NCBI RefSeq assembly: GCF_001839655.2 | Contig: NZ_CP056087.1 | Location: 2,480,001 to 2,544,000 of the forward strand | Direction: 5' to 3' | Length of the DNA stretch: 64,000 nucleotides | Source: Pseudomonas argentinensis | GTDB lineage: Bacteria > Pseudomonadota > Gammaproteobacteria > Pseudomonadales > Pseudomonadaceae | Part shown: piece by piece, positions 1-9,660 of the stretch | How positions within the stretch are numbered: the first letter of the stretch is position 1 | Layout: each line of letters opens with the position of its first letter | Notes under the pieces: generated by a model | The model's database searches: none | The model's input: the letters and a program-made list of their open reading frames with translations, nothing else | What the model was told of the DNA's origin: nothing | Program-made: the position numbers and the translations under genes

Positions 1-2
1 CC

Positions 3-500
3 CAGGGCCTGGTACCGCTGCTGGTGGACGAGGAGAACGGCGATGCGCGTATCGCCCAGTCCCTGGCGATCATCGAGTACCTGGAGGAAATCTTCCCGGT
101 GCCGGCCATCCTGCCGGCCGACCCCGTCGAGCGTGCCCAGGCTCGCGCCCTGGCGCTGCACCTTGCCTGCGATGTGCATCCGCTGAACAACCTGCGGGTG
201 CTGCAGTACCTCAGCCATGAACTGGGCGTGGACGATGCCGCCAAGAACGCCTGGTACCGCCACTGGGTGGCCGCAGGCCTGGCGGCGGTGGAGCAGGGGC
301 TGGCGGCGTATGACGATACTTTTTCCCTGGGCACGCGGCCCGGCTATCTGGAAGCCTGTTTGATCCCACAGGTGTACAATGCGCGCCGTTTCGACTGTGA
401 CCTCGATGCGTATCCACGCATCCTCGCGCTGACCGCCCGTTGTCAGGCCCTCGAAGCATTCCGGCACGCCGCGCCGGATGCCCAGCCCGACGCGCAGTGA
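3..500 (+). CDS. maiA: Maleylacetoacetate isomerase, C-terminal part (zeta-class GST)
   Basis: The gene is cut by the left edge and has no start here; the frame is open from base 3 and ends at TGA 498-500. The visible residues include an ARIAQSLAIIEYLEE stretch, which fits the glutathione-binding SLAI/IEYLEE region of the GST N-terminal domain, followed by the helical C-terminal domain with HPLNNLRVLQYL and a late YPRI/ALEAF segment. This pattern is typical of zeta-class GST maleylacetoacetate isomerase, which isomerises maleylacetoacetate to fumarylacetoacetate in tyrosine/homogentisate breakdown in the cytoplasm. The aromatic amino acid permease that follows fits this pathway. A different GST-family role is possible but less likely. 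Confidence 0.85.
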   Translation, partial: QGLVPLLVDEENGDARIAQSLAIIEYLEEIFPVPAILPADPVERAQARALALHLACDVHPLNNLRVLQYLSHELGVDDAAKNAWYRHWVAAGLAAVEQGLAAYDDTFSLGTRPGYLEACLIPQVYNARRFDCDLDAYPRILALTARCQALEAFRHAAPDAQPDAQ

Positions 501-582
501 GCGGCAAGCACTCAAGCCATTCCGCAAGGCCACGAGCCAGGCGGGTTCGATCCCGTCACGGTCGATCACCCACAGGTGACAG

Positions 583-1971
583 ATGCCAAGCGAAATGCTC
601 CAGACCGGCCCGCTCAAGCGCGGCCTGAAGAACCGCCACATTCAGTTGATCGCCCTGGGCGGTGCCATCGGTACCGGCCTGTTCCTGGGTTCTGCCGGGG
701 TGATGGCCTCGGCCGGGCCGTCGATGATCCTGGGTTACGCAATCGGCGGTTTCATCGCCTTTCTGATCATGCGCCAGCTTGGCGAAATGATCGTCGAGGA
801 GCCGGTGGCCGGCTCGTTCAGCCATTTCGCCCATAGCTACTGGGGGCCGTTCGCCGGCTTTCTGTCCGGCTGGAACTACTGGGTGCTCTACGTGCTGGTG
901 GGCATGGCCGAGCTGACGGCGGTGGGCAAGTACGTGCAGTACTGGTGGCCGGAGATCCCCACCTGGGCGACCGCGGCGGCGTTCTTCGTGCTGATCAATG
1001 CCATCAACCTGACCAACGTGCGGGTATTCGGCGAGGCCGAGTTCTGGTTCTCGATCATCAAGGTGGTGGCGATCATGGGCATGATCCTGCTCGGCTGCTA
1101 CCTGCTGTTCAGCGGCGCGGGCGGTGAGCAGGCGTCGGTCAGCAACCTGTGGAGCCACGGCGGCTTCTTCCCCAATGGGGTGTCCGGGCTGGTGATGATG
1201 ATGGCCATCATCATGTTCTCCTTTGGCGGCCTGGAACTGGTGGGCATCACCGCCGCCGAAGCCGATCAGCCGAAAACCGTGATTCCCAAGGCCATCAATC
1301 AGGTGGTCTACCGCATCCTGATCTTCTATATCGGTGCGCTGACCGTGCTGCTCTCGCTGCACCCCTGGGACGACCTGGTGGCGACCCTGACCGCCGGCGG
1401 CGACTCCTACGGCAGCAGCCCCTTCGTGCAGATCTTCTCGCTGATCGGCAGCGACACCGCCGCGCACCTGCTCAACTTCGTGGTGCTCACCGCTGCATTG
1501 TCGGTCTACAACAGCGGCGTGTACTGCAACAGCCGTATGCTCTACGGCCTGGCCGAGCAGGGCAACGCACCCAAGGCGCTGCTCAAGGTCGACAAGCGCG
1601 GCGTGCCGGTGCTGGCGATCTTCTTCTCGGCGCTGTTCACCCTGATCTGCGTGGTGATCAATTACCTGGTGCCCAAGAGCGCACTGGAGCTGTTGATGTC
1701 CCTGGTGGTCGCCGCCCTGGTGATCAACTGGGCGATGATCAGCCTGTCCCACATCAAGTTCCGCAAGGCCATGCAGGCCAAGGGCGTCGAGCCTTCGTTC
1801 AAGGCCTTCTGGTTCCCCTTCGCCAACTACCTGTGCCTGGCCTTCGTGCTGTTCATCCTGGGCGTGATGCTGTTCATCCCCGGTATCCGCATCTCGGTGT
1901 TCGCCATTCCGTTCTGGCTGCTGTTCATCTGGGGTTGCTACCAGATCCGCCAGCGCCGCCTGGCTCGCTAA
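583..1971 (+). CDS. aroP: Aromatic amino acid permease (APC superfamily, AroP-like)
   Basis: A 462-residue inner-membrane amino acid:proton symporter. The N-terminus RGLKNRHIQLIALGGAIGTG is the hallmark of the bacterial AAT family (AroP/PheP/GabP/ProY), and about 12 hydrophobic segments follow. It lies 82 nt after maiA on the same strand, so uptake of phenylalanine or tyrosine is the likely job; exact substrate cannot be read from sequence. ATG 583 is chosen because it is followed directly by the conserved N-terminus; the upstream Shine-Dalgarno is weak. Length is normal for the family. Confidence 0.85.
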   Translation: MPSEMLQTGPLKRGLKNRHIQLIALGGAIGTGLFLGSAGVMASAGPSMILGYAIGGFIAFLIMRQLGEMIVEEPVAGSFSHFAHSYWGPFAGFLSGWNYWVLYVLVGMAELTAVGKYVQYWWPEIPTWATAAAFFVLINAINLTNVRVFGEAEFWFSIIKVVAIMGMILLGCYLLFSGAGGEQASVSNLWSHGGFFPNGVSGLVMMMAIIMFSFGGLELVGITAAEADQPKTVIPKAINQVVYRILIFYIGALTVLLSLHPWDDLVATLTAGGDSYGSSPFVQIFSLIGSDTAAHLLNFVVLTAALSVYNSGVYCNSRMLYGLAEQGNAPKALLKVDKRGVPVLAIFFSALFTLICVVINYLVPKSALELLMSLVVAALVINWAMISLSHIKFRKAMQAKGVEPSFKAFWFPFANYLCLAFVLFILGVMLFIPGIRISVFAIPFWLLFIWGCYQIRQRRLAR

Positions 1972-1992
1972 CCGCCTGCTGAGCTTCATCCC

Positions 1993-2013
1993 CCCGCAGC
2001 GCAATGCTGCGGG
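1993..2013 (+). terminator. Hairpin after aroP, possible terminator
   Basis: An 8-bp GC-rich stem (CCCGCAGC/GCTGCGGG) with a 5-nt loop starts 21 nt after the aroP stop. It lacks a clear T-run, so it may be a weak terminator or a mRNA 3'-end stabiliser. Confidence 0.4.
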
Positions 2014-2244
2014 TGGCATTTGTGCCTACTCGTCGACGCCCGTGTACCCGTTGTAACCTTTTGTCGCAGGCGCGGGCATATGCACGGCCATGTGCCGGTA
2101 TAGTGGCGACTTGCTGGCGCCAGCGAATGGTGTTTTTTCGCTCAGGCTTTGCCCCACGCGGCCGATTAACTTCCTGAAGCCATGGTCGCGCGGTCACGAA
2201 GTACCCGCGCAGCGCAATCTATAAAAACAAATGGAGCCGCTTGG

Positions 2245-4200
2245 ATGTTGCATTCTGCCACTCGACTGTTCGTTGACCTTTCCGTCGGCAAGAAACTTCT
2301 GGTCGGTTTTGGCCTGGTACTGCTGTTGACCGTTACCGTGACGGCCAGCGGCTTCGTCGCCGTGCAGGCGGTGATGAGAGGCCACGCCCAGTCCGTATCG
2401 CTGTCGACCATCGACGCGCAGATTCTCGGCGCTCGGCGCATGGAGCGCGACTACGCGATCAGCCACAGCGAAGCCGATGCCCAGCGCATGCGCGAGCAGC
2501 TGGCCAAGGTGCGCGCCGGGCTGGCCGAGCAGATCGCCGCGGCCACCTCTGCCGAGCGCGAGCGTCTGCAGGCCATGGACCTGGCCACCGCCGACTACCT
2601 GCAGCAGTTCGATGCCAGCGTGCAGCAACAGGCGCGTGCCAACGAGGCGCGCAAGCAGATGGACGATGCCGCCCAGGAGGCACGCAGCCAGTTCGAGATG
2701 ATCGAACTGGGCATGTACGACGCCGTGCGGGAGCTGCGCCTGGCCGGCGACCAGTTGCGCGGCAGCGACCCGCTGACACTGGCGGAAACCGCTTCCAACC
2801 TCAGCAAGCGCATGCTCGAACTGCGCGGCCACGAAGGCCAGTTCATCATCGATGGTTCGCCCTCCGCGCTGGAAGACTGGAATTTCGTCGGCTACGACCT
2901 GCAGTCCTCGGCCAACGGCCTGATGGTGTGGCTCGACGACGACCAGAAGCGCGCCATCGAAGCCGCCCTGGTGGCGCTGACCAACTACCAGCAGGCGTTC
3001 ACCAACTTCCAGCAGGTGCACGAGCAGAGCCTGGCCAGCGATGCCGCCATGCTCGAGCAGGCCGACCAGGTATTGGCGCTGTCCGAGCAGGCCAAGAACA
3101 TCGAAGAGCAGGCCATGAGCGGAGACAGCCGCAACGCCATCCTGCTGCTCGGCAGCATGGGCCTCGCGGCGGTACTGATCGGTCTTTTCGCCGCTTACAC
3201 CATCAGCCGCTCCATCGTCGCGCCGCTGCGCCAGACCGTGGAGTTCGCACGGCGTATCGCTGGCGGCGACCTGAGCCAGGATCTGCCGCCGAACCGCCGT
3301 GACGAACTGGGCCAGTTGCTTGAGGCCATGCAGGGCATGACCCGCAGTCTGCGCGATCTGGTCGGGCGCATTGGCAACGGTGTCGGGCAGATCGCCGCGG
3401 CCGCCGAGCAGCTGTCGGCGATCACCGCCCAGACCAGCGCCGGCGTGCAGACCCAGAAGGTTGAAACCGAACAGACCGCCACCGCCATGCACCAGATGGC
3501 CGCTACCGTGCAGGAAGTGGCGCAGAACGCCGAACAGGCCTCCCTGGCCGCCGCTGACGCCGACCGCGAAGCGCAGCAGGGCAACCAGGTGGTGCAGCAA
3601 GCCATCAGCCAGGTCGGCAAGCTGGCCCAGGAAGTCGAGCAATCGGCCGAGGCCATGCAGGCCCTGAATCAGGAAAGTGGGCGGATCGGCAGCGTACTGG
3701 AAGTGATTCGCGCGGTGGCCGAACAGACCAACCTGCTGGCGCTCAACGCCGCCATCGAGGCCGCCCGCGCCGGTGACCAGGGCCGCGGCTTCGCGGTGGT
3801 CGCCGACGAGGTGCGCGCCCTGGCCCGGCGCACCCATGACTCGACCCAGGAAATCGAGAACCTGATCGCCAACCTGCAGCGCCTCGCCAATGGTGCCGCC
3901 ACGCAGATGGAGGGCAGCCGTGAGCTGACCCAGCGCACCGTGGCCCTGGCGGGGGAGGCCGGTGATGCCCTGGGCCGCATCACCCAGGCGGTAAGCACCA
4001 TCGAGCAGATGAACCAGCAGATCGCCGCCGCCGCTGAAGAGCAGAGCGCCGTGGCCGAGACCATCAGCGAGAGCGTGACCCGGGTGCGCGATATCGGCGA
4101 GCAGAGCGCCAGCGCCAGCCAGCAGACCGCCACCTCGAGCGCCGAGCTGGCGCGCCTCGGGGTCGAGTTGCAGGGCCTGGTGCGGCAGTTCAGAACCTGA
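2245..4200 (+). CDS. Methyl-accepting chemotaxis protein
   Basis: A 651-residue chemoreceptor. An N-terminal membrane segment (about residues 20-42) precedes a long helical periplasmic domain of roughly 250 residues, resembling HBM/helical-bimodular sensors. A second membrane segment near residue 310 is followed by a HAMP domain and the cytoplasmic signalling tip, where the conserved [20 protein letters not shown] hairpin is intact. It would report a ligand to CheA/CheW. The ligand is unknown from sequence. Start 2245 is preferred over upstream in-frame GTG/ATG codons because GGAG lies just before it and the transmembrane segment then begins at a normal distance. It appears monocistronic. Confidence 0.93.
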   Translation: MLHSATRLFVDLSVGKKLLVGFGLVLLLTVTVTASGFVAVQAVMRGHAQSVSLSTIDAQILGARRMERDYAISHSEADAQRMREQLAKVRAGLAEQIAAATSAERERLQAMDLATADYLQQFDASVQQQARANEARKQMDDAAQEARSQFEMIELGMYDAVRELRLAGDQLRGSDPLTLAETASNLSKRMLELRGHEGQFIIDGSPSALEDWNFVGYDLQSSANGLMVWLDDDQKRAIEAALVALTNYQQAFTNFQQVHEQSLASDAAMLEQADQVLALSEQAKNIEEQAMSGDSRNAILLLGSMGLAAVLIGLFAAYTISRSIVAPLRQTVEFARRIAGGDLSQDLPPNRRDELGQLLEAMQGMTRSLRDLVGRIGNGVGQIAAAAEQLSAITAQTSAGVQTQKVETEQTATAMHQMAATVQEVAQNAEQASLAAADADREAQQGNQVVQQAISQVGKLAQEVEQSAEAMQALNQESGRIGSVLEVIRAVAEQTNLLALNAAIEAARAGDQGRGFAVVADEVRALARRTHDSTQEIENLIANLQRLANGAATQMEGSRELTQRTVALAGEAGDALGRITQAVSTIEQMNQQIAAAAEEQSAVAETISESVTRVRDIGEQSASASQQTATSSAELARLGVELQGLVRQFRT

Positions 4201-4340
4201 TGTCGTAGGTGTCCGGGAAGAGGCTTCCCGGTTATCGCTTCGCTCCACCCGGGCTACGGTCTGGGCTCATGTTGCGGGCTGCATGGGTAGCCCGGCTTGA
4301 GCCAGCGATACCCGGACGCCTTCCCGCCTATCGCAACCCG
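4201..4340. repeat. Intergenic repeat cluster with hairpin between convergent genes
   Basis: The gap between the convergent chemoreceptor and DUF457 genes holds a perfect 8-bp stem (4213-4231, CCGGGAAG/CTTCCCGG) and two degenerate copies of a GTAGCCCGG...GCGATACCCGG-type unit. Related wording recurs at about 10137-10165. These look like Pseudomonas intergenic palindromic repeats; the hairpin may also end transcription of the chemoreceptor gene. Confidence 0.5.
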
Positions 4341-4346
4341 GCGCCG

Positions 4347-5474
4347 TTACAGCGCCGGGTCGCCTTTGTCGCTCGCGGAGCTGGCGGCTTTGCGCCCCGG
4401 TGCCAGGTCGCTGGCGGACGAACCATCAGCGTGCGGATCATGGTTCAGCTCGCTGGCCCACAAGGCCAGGGGCACGGGCGTCGCCGGCTGCCAGAGGCGT
4501 TGCCAGAGCAGGGCCAGGCGCTGCATGTCGCCGCGCTCCGATGGCCAGCGTTCGATATAGGGCTGCACCTGCCAGGCACCGTTCTGCCAGTGGGCGAAGT
4601 CGAAGCGAAACGGATGGAAGCCGGTCATGCCCAGGCGAATGTCGGTCACCACCAGGTGATCGCCGATCCGGTCATAGCGCAGCACGTCATTGGTGAACCA
4701 CTTCAGCCGCTGATGGGCAGGCGAGTCGTCCAGGGCCTGGCCCAGCGCAGCCCCGCGCGGCATGCGTTCCAGCACCGGCGGTGCGCTGTCGAACCAGCCG
4801 ACCAGTGCTTCGTGATAATCCTCGCCCTCGATCGCCACCACGCGCCACAGCAGCGTGTTGAAGGGGGTCGGTGAGCTGAAGATGGCCTCGACCTCGATAC
4901 CCTGGCGCGCCAGTTCCTGCTCCACGCGGTGTTCGGCCATGTACTTGCCGCCCAGCGTCGAGGCGAGATACAGGGTGGAAAATGCCAGGGCCCAGTTGAC
5001 CACCGGGTTGGCCTTTTCCTTCAGGCCGGCGATCAGCCCGTAGATCACCGCGCCCAGCAGTGGCAGGCTGTAGATCGGGTCGATGATGAAGATGCTCGAC
5101 CAGGCCGCCGGCGTCGGTGCGAAGGGCCAGAGCAATTGCGTGCCGTAACTGGTGAAGGCATCGAGAATGGGGTGGGTGGTCAACACCAGCCAGATCGCCA
5201 GGAACAGCCTTCGTGTCGAGTAACCCGGATTGGGTCGCCATTGCCTTGTCAGCCAGGTCAGCAGCAGGGCGAAGCCGGTCAGCACGAACAGCGAATGGCT
5301 GAAGCCACGGTGGTAGGTCATGGCCGCCACCGAGTCGCCGTAGTCGATGACCACGTCGAGATCCGGCAGGGTACCCAGCACGGCGCCATACAGCAGGGCC
5401 TTGCGCCCTTGCCAACGCCCCAGCAGTGCGCCCTGGATGCTGGCGCCAAGTACGGCCTGGGTAATCGAATCCAT
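4347..5474 (-). CDS. DUF457-family membrane protein, putative metal-dependent hydrolase (YdjM-like)
   Basis: A 375-residue protein. The N-terminal half has several membrane spans with the family motifs LPDLDVV, HRGFSHS and THPILDAFTSYGTQLL, whose Asp and His residues are proposed to bind metal. The C-terminal half is soluble. Members are annotated as inner-membrane metal-dependent hydrolases and the substrate is not known. Start at 5474 (ATG, MDSITQAV) matches the family N-terminus; the frame opens 18 codons earlier without recognisable homology. The last 30 or so residues are low-complexity and charged. Confidence 0.8.
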   Translation of the reverse strand: MDSITQAVLGASIQGALLGRWQGRKALLYGAVLGTLPDLDVVIDYGDSVAAMTYHRGFSHSLFVLTGFALLLTWLTRQWRPNPGYSTRRLFLAIWLVLTTHPILDAFTSYGTQLLWPFAPTPAAWSSIFIIDPIYSLPLLGAVIYGLIAGLKEKANPVVNWALAFSTLYLASTLGGKYMAEHRVEQELARQGIEVEAIFSSPTPFNTLLWRVVAIEGEDYHEALVGWFDSAPPVLERMPRGAALGQALDDSPAHQRLKWFTNDVLRYDRIGDHLVVTDIRLGMTGFHPFRFDFAHWQNGAWQVQPYIERWPSERGDMQRLALLWQRLWQPATPVPLALWASELNHDPHADGSSASDLAPGRKAASSASDKGDPAL

Positions 5475-5619
5475 GGGTATTCTCGTGAGCTGTGGGAGGC
5501 GGTCGCTTAACTTACTTGAGCGCCTCACGGGGCGTAGAGGGAAATTTCAAGCAAAGGTTTCAGCCATGCTGGCGTCTACCCTGGGCTATCCTGCACGCCC
5601 ACCGCAAACAAGGCGCCCC

Positions 5620-6033
5620 ATGCTGGTCATCTCCCACAGTGTTCATCTGCCCGAGGATGAAGTCGAACTCACCGCCATTCGCGCCCAGGGCGCTGGCGGG
5701 CAGAACGTCAACAAGGTGTCCAGCGCCATGCACCTGCGCTTCGACAGTCAGGCGTCCTCATTGCCGCCGTTCTACAAGGAACGGCTGCTGGCCCTGCGCG
5801 ACAGCCGCATCACCGCCGATGGCGTGGTGATCATCAAGGCCCAGCAATACCGCACCCAGGAACAGAACCGCGCCGATGCCCTGGAGCGCCTGGCCGAGCT
5901 GATTCGTTCGGCCGGCAAGACCGAGAAGGCCCGCCGCCCGACCAAGCCGACCCTGGGCTCGAAAAAGCGTCGGCTGGAGGGCAAGACCAAGCGCGGGGCG
6001 ATCAAGGCGGGTCGGGGTAAGATCGACTTCTAA
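5620..6033 (+). CDS. arfB: Alternative ribosome-rescue factor ArfB (YaeJ), peptidyl-tRNA hydrolase
   Basis: A 137-residue class I release-factor-like protein with the catalytic GGQ motif in RAQGAGGQNVNKVSSA and a basic, disordered C-terminal tail (KKRRLEGKTKRG...KAGRGKIDF) that enters the empty mRNA channel of stalled ribosomes. It hydrolyses peptidyl-tRNA on non-stop complexes without a codon-recognition domain. Length and layout match E. coli ArfB. ATG 5620 gives the expected LVISHSVHLPEDE start; the frame is open further upstream but that part overlaps the divergent neighbour and shows no homology. Confidence 0.93.
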   Translation: MLVISHSVHLPEDEVELTAIRAQGAGGQNVNKVSSAMHLRFDSQASSLPPFYKERLLALRDSRITADGVVIIKAQQYRTQEQNRADALERLAELIRSAGKTEKARRPTKPTLGSKKRRLEGKTKRGAIKAGRGKIDF

Positions 6034-6034
6034 T

Positions 6035-6243
6035 AGCCTGTTCATGATCGCTCAGCCCAGATTCGCCGATTTTGGCAGTTAAGTGGCGGAAGCAGCCGCA
6101 AGCTCCAAGCTCCAAGCTACAGGTTAAAAGCAGTCCGCAGTGCTCTCTCTTGTTCTTGCAGCTTGAGGCTTGCGGCTTGAAGCTCAATGTCCGCTTCTGC
6201 CTTGTAGTTGCTGCTTCAGGCGCATAACGATCGTGAACAGGCT
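6035..6243. repeat. Candidate MITE-like element with terminal inverted repeats
   Basis: A 209-bp non-coding segment is bounded by inverted repeats AGCCTGTTCATGATCG (6035-6050) and CGATCGTGAACAGGCT (6228-6243), which match at 15 of 16 positions. Inside are complementary runs of AAGCTCCAAGCTCC type (about 6098-6115) and AGCTTGAGGCTTGCGGCTTGAAGC type (about 6160-6183), so the middle can fold into a long imperfect hairpin. It begins 2 nt after the arfB stop. It carries no gene, so it is either a small non-autonomous mobile element or an extended palindromic repeat. Confidence 0.5.
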
Positions 6244-6256
6244 CTGAGCCGGGCGC

Positions 6257-7060
6257 TCAATCCCACTGCGGCGCGAAGTCCGGATTGGCCAGGCGCTCGC
6301 CGCGCTCCAGCCCCGCGATTGCGGCCATGTCCTGTTCGCTGAGCGTGAGCTTCAAGGCGCCCAGGTTGCTTTCCAGGTTGGCGCGCTTGGTCGACGAGGG
6401 GATCACCGCGAAGCCCTGCTGCAGCGACCAGGCCAGCGCCACCTGGGCCGGATTGGCGGCATGCCGGCTGGCGATTTCCTGGATCACCGGATCGGTCATC
6501 ACCTTGCCATAGGCCAGCGGCATATAGGCGGTCAGGTGAATGCCGTGCTCCTGGGCGAACGCGACTACTTTGCGGTTCTGCAGGAAGGGATGGATTTCCA
6601 CCTGGTGGGTGGCGATCTGCTCTGGACCCGCCACTTCCATGGCCTGCTGCAGATGGGCGTTGGTGAAGTTCGACACGCCCAGTTGCGCGGTCAGGCCAGC
6701 AGCCTTGGCTTCCAGCAGGGCGGCCATGTATTCGGCCACCTGGATTTCATCCTTGGGCGAAGGCCAGTGGATCAGCGTCAGGTCGACCTGCTCCATGCGC
6801 AGCTTGTGCAAGCTCTCTTTCAGGCTGGGGATCAGCTTGTCGGCACCCAGGTTGTCGACCCAGATCTTGGTGGTGACGAACAGTTCGCTGCGCGGCACGC
6901 CGCCGTCGGCGATGGCCTGGCCGACCTCGGCCTCGTTGCCGTAGATCTGCGCGGTGTCGATATGCCGGTAGCCGAGCTGCAGACCGTTGCGTACCGAGTC
7001 GATGACCTGCTGGCCCTTGAGGCGGTAGGTGCCGAGGCCGAGGGCGGGAATCTGCTTCAT
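6257..7060 (-). CDS. Aldo/keto reductase (2,5-diketo-D-gluconate reductase B-like)
   Basis: A 267-residue NADPH-dependent carbonyl reductase of the AKR superfamily. The catalytic tetrad is visible: Asp and Tyr in [13 protein letters not shown], Lys in TTKIWVDN and His in LTLIHWPSP. The late [16 protein letters not shown] segment binds the NADP phosphate. It resembles the DkgB subgroup; the in vivo substrate (2,5-diketo-gluconate, methylglyoxal or another aldehyde) is uncertain. ATG 7060 follows a GGAGCGAC Shine-Dalgarno; the longer upstream frame is not homologous. It is divergent from a LysR gene that probably regulates it. Confidence 0.9.
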   Translation of the reverse strand: MKQIPALGLGTYRLKGQQVIDSVRNGLQLGYRHIDTAQIYGNEAEVGQAIADGGVPRSELFVTTKIWVDNLGADKLIPSLKESLHKLRMEQVDLTLIHWPSPKDEIQVAEYMAALLEAKAAGLTAQLGVSNFTNAHLQQAMEVAGPEQIATHQVEIHPFLQNRKVVAFAQEHGIHLTAYMPLAYGKVMTDPVIQEIASRHAANPAQVALAWSLQQGFAVIPSSTKRANLESNLGALKLTLSEQDMAAIAGLERGERLANPDFAPQWD

Positions 7061-7210
7061 GTGTCGCTCCTGTCTAGCGGGTGGCTGTCTGTAGCTGACC
7101 GCACTGCCCGTGGGTGGTTTCGGGTTTCTTGGGCCAGTGTGTGCCATGGACTTGTGCGGAAAAAGCGGGTTTCATGGCAAACATATTTGCTCCATGGTCA
7201 CGAATGCCCC

Positions 7211-8104
7211 ATGAAAACCTCCCTCGATGAACTTCTCGCCTTCAGCACCGTGGTCGCCGCCGGCTCGATCAGCGCGGCGGCGCAGCAGTTGGGCCAGACG
7301 GCCTCGGGCATCAGCCGCGCCCTCAGCCGGCTGGAAGAGAAGCTCGACGTCACGCTGCTGCAGCGCACCACCCGGCGTCTGGAACTTACCGAAGAAGGGC
7401 AGGCCTTTCTGCTGCAGGCGCGGCGCATCATCGCCAGCGTCGAGGAGGCCGAGGAGCAGATGCGCGTGCGCCGGCAGACGCCGGCCGGTCGCTTGCGGGT
7501 CAACGCCGCGGCGCCCTTCGTGCTGCATGCGGTGGTGCCATTGATAAAAGGCTTTCGCGAGCGCTACCCGAATATCGAGCTGGAGCTGCACAGCAGCGAC
7601 CAGATCATCGACCTGATCGAGCAGCGCACCGACGTGGCCATCCGTATCGGCCAATTGCGCGACTCGACCCTGCATGCGCGGCCGCTGGGCAGCAGTCGTC
7701 TGCGGGTGCTGGCCAGCCCTGCTTACCTCGCTGCCCACGGCGCACCCGATAACCTCGAAGCGCTGCAAGGCCACAGCCTGCTTGGCTTCACCCAGCCCGA
7801 TAGCCTCAACCGGTGGCCGCTGCGCCACGCCGGGGGCGAAAGCCTGGACATCGTGCCGACCCTGCAGGCCTCCAGCGGCGAAACCTTGCGCCAACTGGCC
7901 CTGGAAGGGGTGGGCATCGTCTGCCTGGCGGACTTCATGACCCACCTGGACCGCGGCCGTGGCGACCTGGTGCAGGTACTGGCCGAGCACACCGTGGAGG
8001 CTCGCCAGCCGATCCACGCCGTGTACTACCGCAACACCGCGCTCACCTCGCGCATCACCTGTTTTCTCGATTACCTGAGCAGCGAATTGGGCACCCTGTC
8101 CTGA
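7211..8104 (+). CDS. LysR-family transcriptional regulator
   Basis: A 297-residue regulator. An N-terminal winged helix-turn-helix (residues 1-60, with SISAAAQQLGQTASGISRAL) is followed by a periplasmic-binding-protein-like effector domain. It is transcribed away from the aldo/keto reductase with 150 nt between the starts, the usual LysR target layout, so control of that reductase and of itself is likely. The effector is unknown. ATG 7211 opens directly on the conserved N-terminus; the frame is open far upstream but runs antisense through the reductase. Confidence 0.92.
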   Translation: MKTSLDELLAFSTVVAAGSISAAAQQLGQTASGISRALSRLEEKLDVTLLQRTTRRLELTEEGQAFLLQARRIIASVEEAEEQMRVRRQTPAGRLRVNAAAPFVLHAVVPLIKGFRERYPNIELELHSSDQIIDLIEQRTDVAIRIGQLRDSTLHARPLGSSRLRVLASPAYLAAHGAPDNLEALQGHSLLGFTQPDSLNRWPLRHAGGESLDIVPTLQASSGETLRQLALEGVGIVCLADFMTHLDRGRGDLVQVLAEHTVEARQPIHAVYYRNTALTSRITCFLDYLSSELGTLS

Positions 8105-8266
8105 GTCTTTTCGCGCTGGAGAGTGGCCTTGTCACGGGCTCGTCCCGGACGGCTTGAGGCCCCGTGTCCACTGGCCTGCAGGGTAGGGCCAACAACCTGC
8201 AGATAAAGGCGGAACTGGCTGTGTGCCACATGGGTCTAGGATGATGGTTGATAAGGAGATACCAAA

Positions 8267-8668
8267 ATGACCAAATCCCCGTTCTTTCGTCGTCTGGCTG
8301 CCATGCTGGCAGTGTTCCATGTCCTGATGATCGCCCAGGTTCCGCTCGCCAATGCCGCGATGATCGGCACGGGTGAAGTGCTGACCGAACAGCAACAGCA
8401 GGTCGACCGTCAGCAACTGCTGTCGATGCTCGACGATCAGCAGGTCAAGGACAAGCTGCTCGCCATGGGTGTGGAGCGTGATCAGGTAGAGAACCGCATC
8501 AACAACCTGACCAGCGCCGAACTCGCGCAATTCAACCAGCAACTGTCCGAAGCCCCGGCAGGTGCCGGTGTGGTCGGCATCATCGTGTTGTTCTTGGTGA
8601 TCTTCATCATCACCGATATGCTCTGCGCCACCGACATCTTCAGTTTCGTGAAATGCGTAAATCGTTAA
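8267..8668 (+). CDS. PA2779-family small membrane protein
   Basis: A 133-residue protein with a cleavable signal sequence (RRLAAMLAVFHVLMIAQVPLANA), a central charged, glutamine-rich helix and a C-terminal hydrophobic segment (VVGIIVLFLVIFIITDML). It matches the family named after P. aeruginosa PA2779, whose function is unknown. A good Shine-Dalgarno (AAGGAG) precedes ATG 8267. Its end overlaps the next gene by 16 nt, as in other pseudomonads where the two are always paired, so the two products probably act together in the envelope. Confidence 0.85.
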   Translation: MTKSPFFRRLAAMLAVFHVLMIAQVPLANAAMIGTGEVLTEQQQQVDRQQLLSMLDDQQVKDKLLAMGVERDQVENRINNLTSAELAQFNQQLSEAPAGAGVVGIIVLFLVIFIITDMLCATDIFSFVKCVNR

Positions 8669-9612
8669 GACTGCTCTGCGCTTCACTTCTGATCGTCCTG
8701 CTCAGCGCATGCGCCAGGTCTCCGGTGTTGTCACCGGAGACCCAGCGCCTGCCTGAGCGGGTCGAACTCAGTAGCGTTCCCTTCTATCCGCAGACCGCCT
8801 ACCAGTGTGGGCCGGCCGCCCTGGCGACCATGCTCAACCAGCGCGGCGTGCTGACCACGCCGGGCTTTTTGCAGGACCAGGTCTACATTCCCGGTCGTGA
8901 AGGCAGCCTGCAGGTCGAGATGGTCGCTGCGGCGCGTGCCCACGACCTGCTCGTCTACCCGCTAAAGCCCAGGCTCGACTCGCTGCTCGCCGAAGTGGCT
9001 GCCGGCAACCCCGTGCTGGTGCTGCAGAACCTGGGTTTCGACTGGTACCCGCAGTGGCATTTCGCAGTGCTGGTGGGCTACGACCGTCGTGAAGAGAAAC
9101 TCATCCTGCGTTCCGGTACCACGCGGCGCTGGGTGACCGAGTTCGCCGCTTTCGACAAGACCTGGGCCCGTGGCAATCGCTGGGCGGTGGTGACCCTGCC
9201 GCCGGATACCTTGCCGGCCACGGCAGAGCCGACCGTATGGCTCAAGGCCGCGGCGGATCTGGAAGAGGTCGGCCGCAAGGATGTCGCCCAGCACGCCTAC
9301 CGCACCGCGACCCAGCGCTGGCCCGAACAGGCCGTGGCCTGGTTCGCCCTGGCCAACAGTCGTTATGCGGGCGGCGACTTGCGCGGCGCCGAAGCGGCAT
9401 TTCGCGAGAGCGTCAGCCGCCAGGCGGATTTCGCGCCCGGCTGGTTCAACCTCTCCCAGGTGCTCGACGAACGCGGCTGCAAGACCGAAGCCACCAGCGC
9501 CCGCCAGTGCGCCCAGCGCCTGGCGCCGGACGATAAGCGCTTCAACGCTATCGGCAAGCAGGGCACTGCCAGCGAGCAGTGCGCAGCGCCCGTGGCCTGT
9601 CCGGTTCAGTAG
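8653..9612 (+). CDS. PA2778-family lipoprotein: C39-like cysteine peptidase domain plus TPR repeats
   Basis: A 319-residue predicted lipoprotein. The signal peptide ends in the lipobox LLSAC (Cys20). Next comes a peptidase C39-like domain with the catalytic-type Cys in QTAYQCGPAALATML and a His in WHFAVLVGYD. From about residue 190 there are two or three TPR-like helical repeats (WFALANSRYAGGDLRGAEAAF, WFNLSQVLDERG). Related C39-like domains cleave or bind peptides; the substrate here is unknown. It is translationally coupled to the preceding PA2779-type gene. A terminator follows directly, so the operon is two genes. Confidence 0.85.
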   Translation: MRKSLRLLCASLLIVLLSACARSPVLSPETQRLPERVELSSVPFYPQTAYQCGPAALATMLNQRGVLTTPGFLQDQVYIPGREGSLQVEMVAAARAHDLLVYPLKPRLDSLLAEVAAGNPVLVLQNLGFDWYPQWHFAVLVGYDRREEKLILRSGTTRRWVTEFAAFDKTWARGNRWAVVTLPPDTLPATAEPTVWLKAAADLEEVGRKDVAQHAYRTATQRWPEQAVAWFALANSRYAGGDLRGAEAAFRESVSRQADFAPGWFNLSQVLDERGCKTEATSARQCAQRLAPDDKRFNAIGKQGTASEQCAAPVACPVQ

Positions 9613-9631
9613 CAGAGTGATGCGGGAAAGC

Positions 9632-9660
9632 AAACGGCGCCCATGGGCGCCGTTTTTGTT
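9632..9660 (+). terminator. Rho-independent terminator of the PA2779/PA2778 operon
   Basis: A strong palindrome (AAACGGCGCCC ATG GGCGCCGTTT) followed by TTTGTTTG, 20 nt after the stop codon. Confidence 0.9.

Noticed and set aside
2194..4248. 684-codon minus-strand frame
   Set aside because: Antisense shadow of the chemoreceptor gene, which has an intact signalling hairpin.
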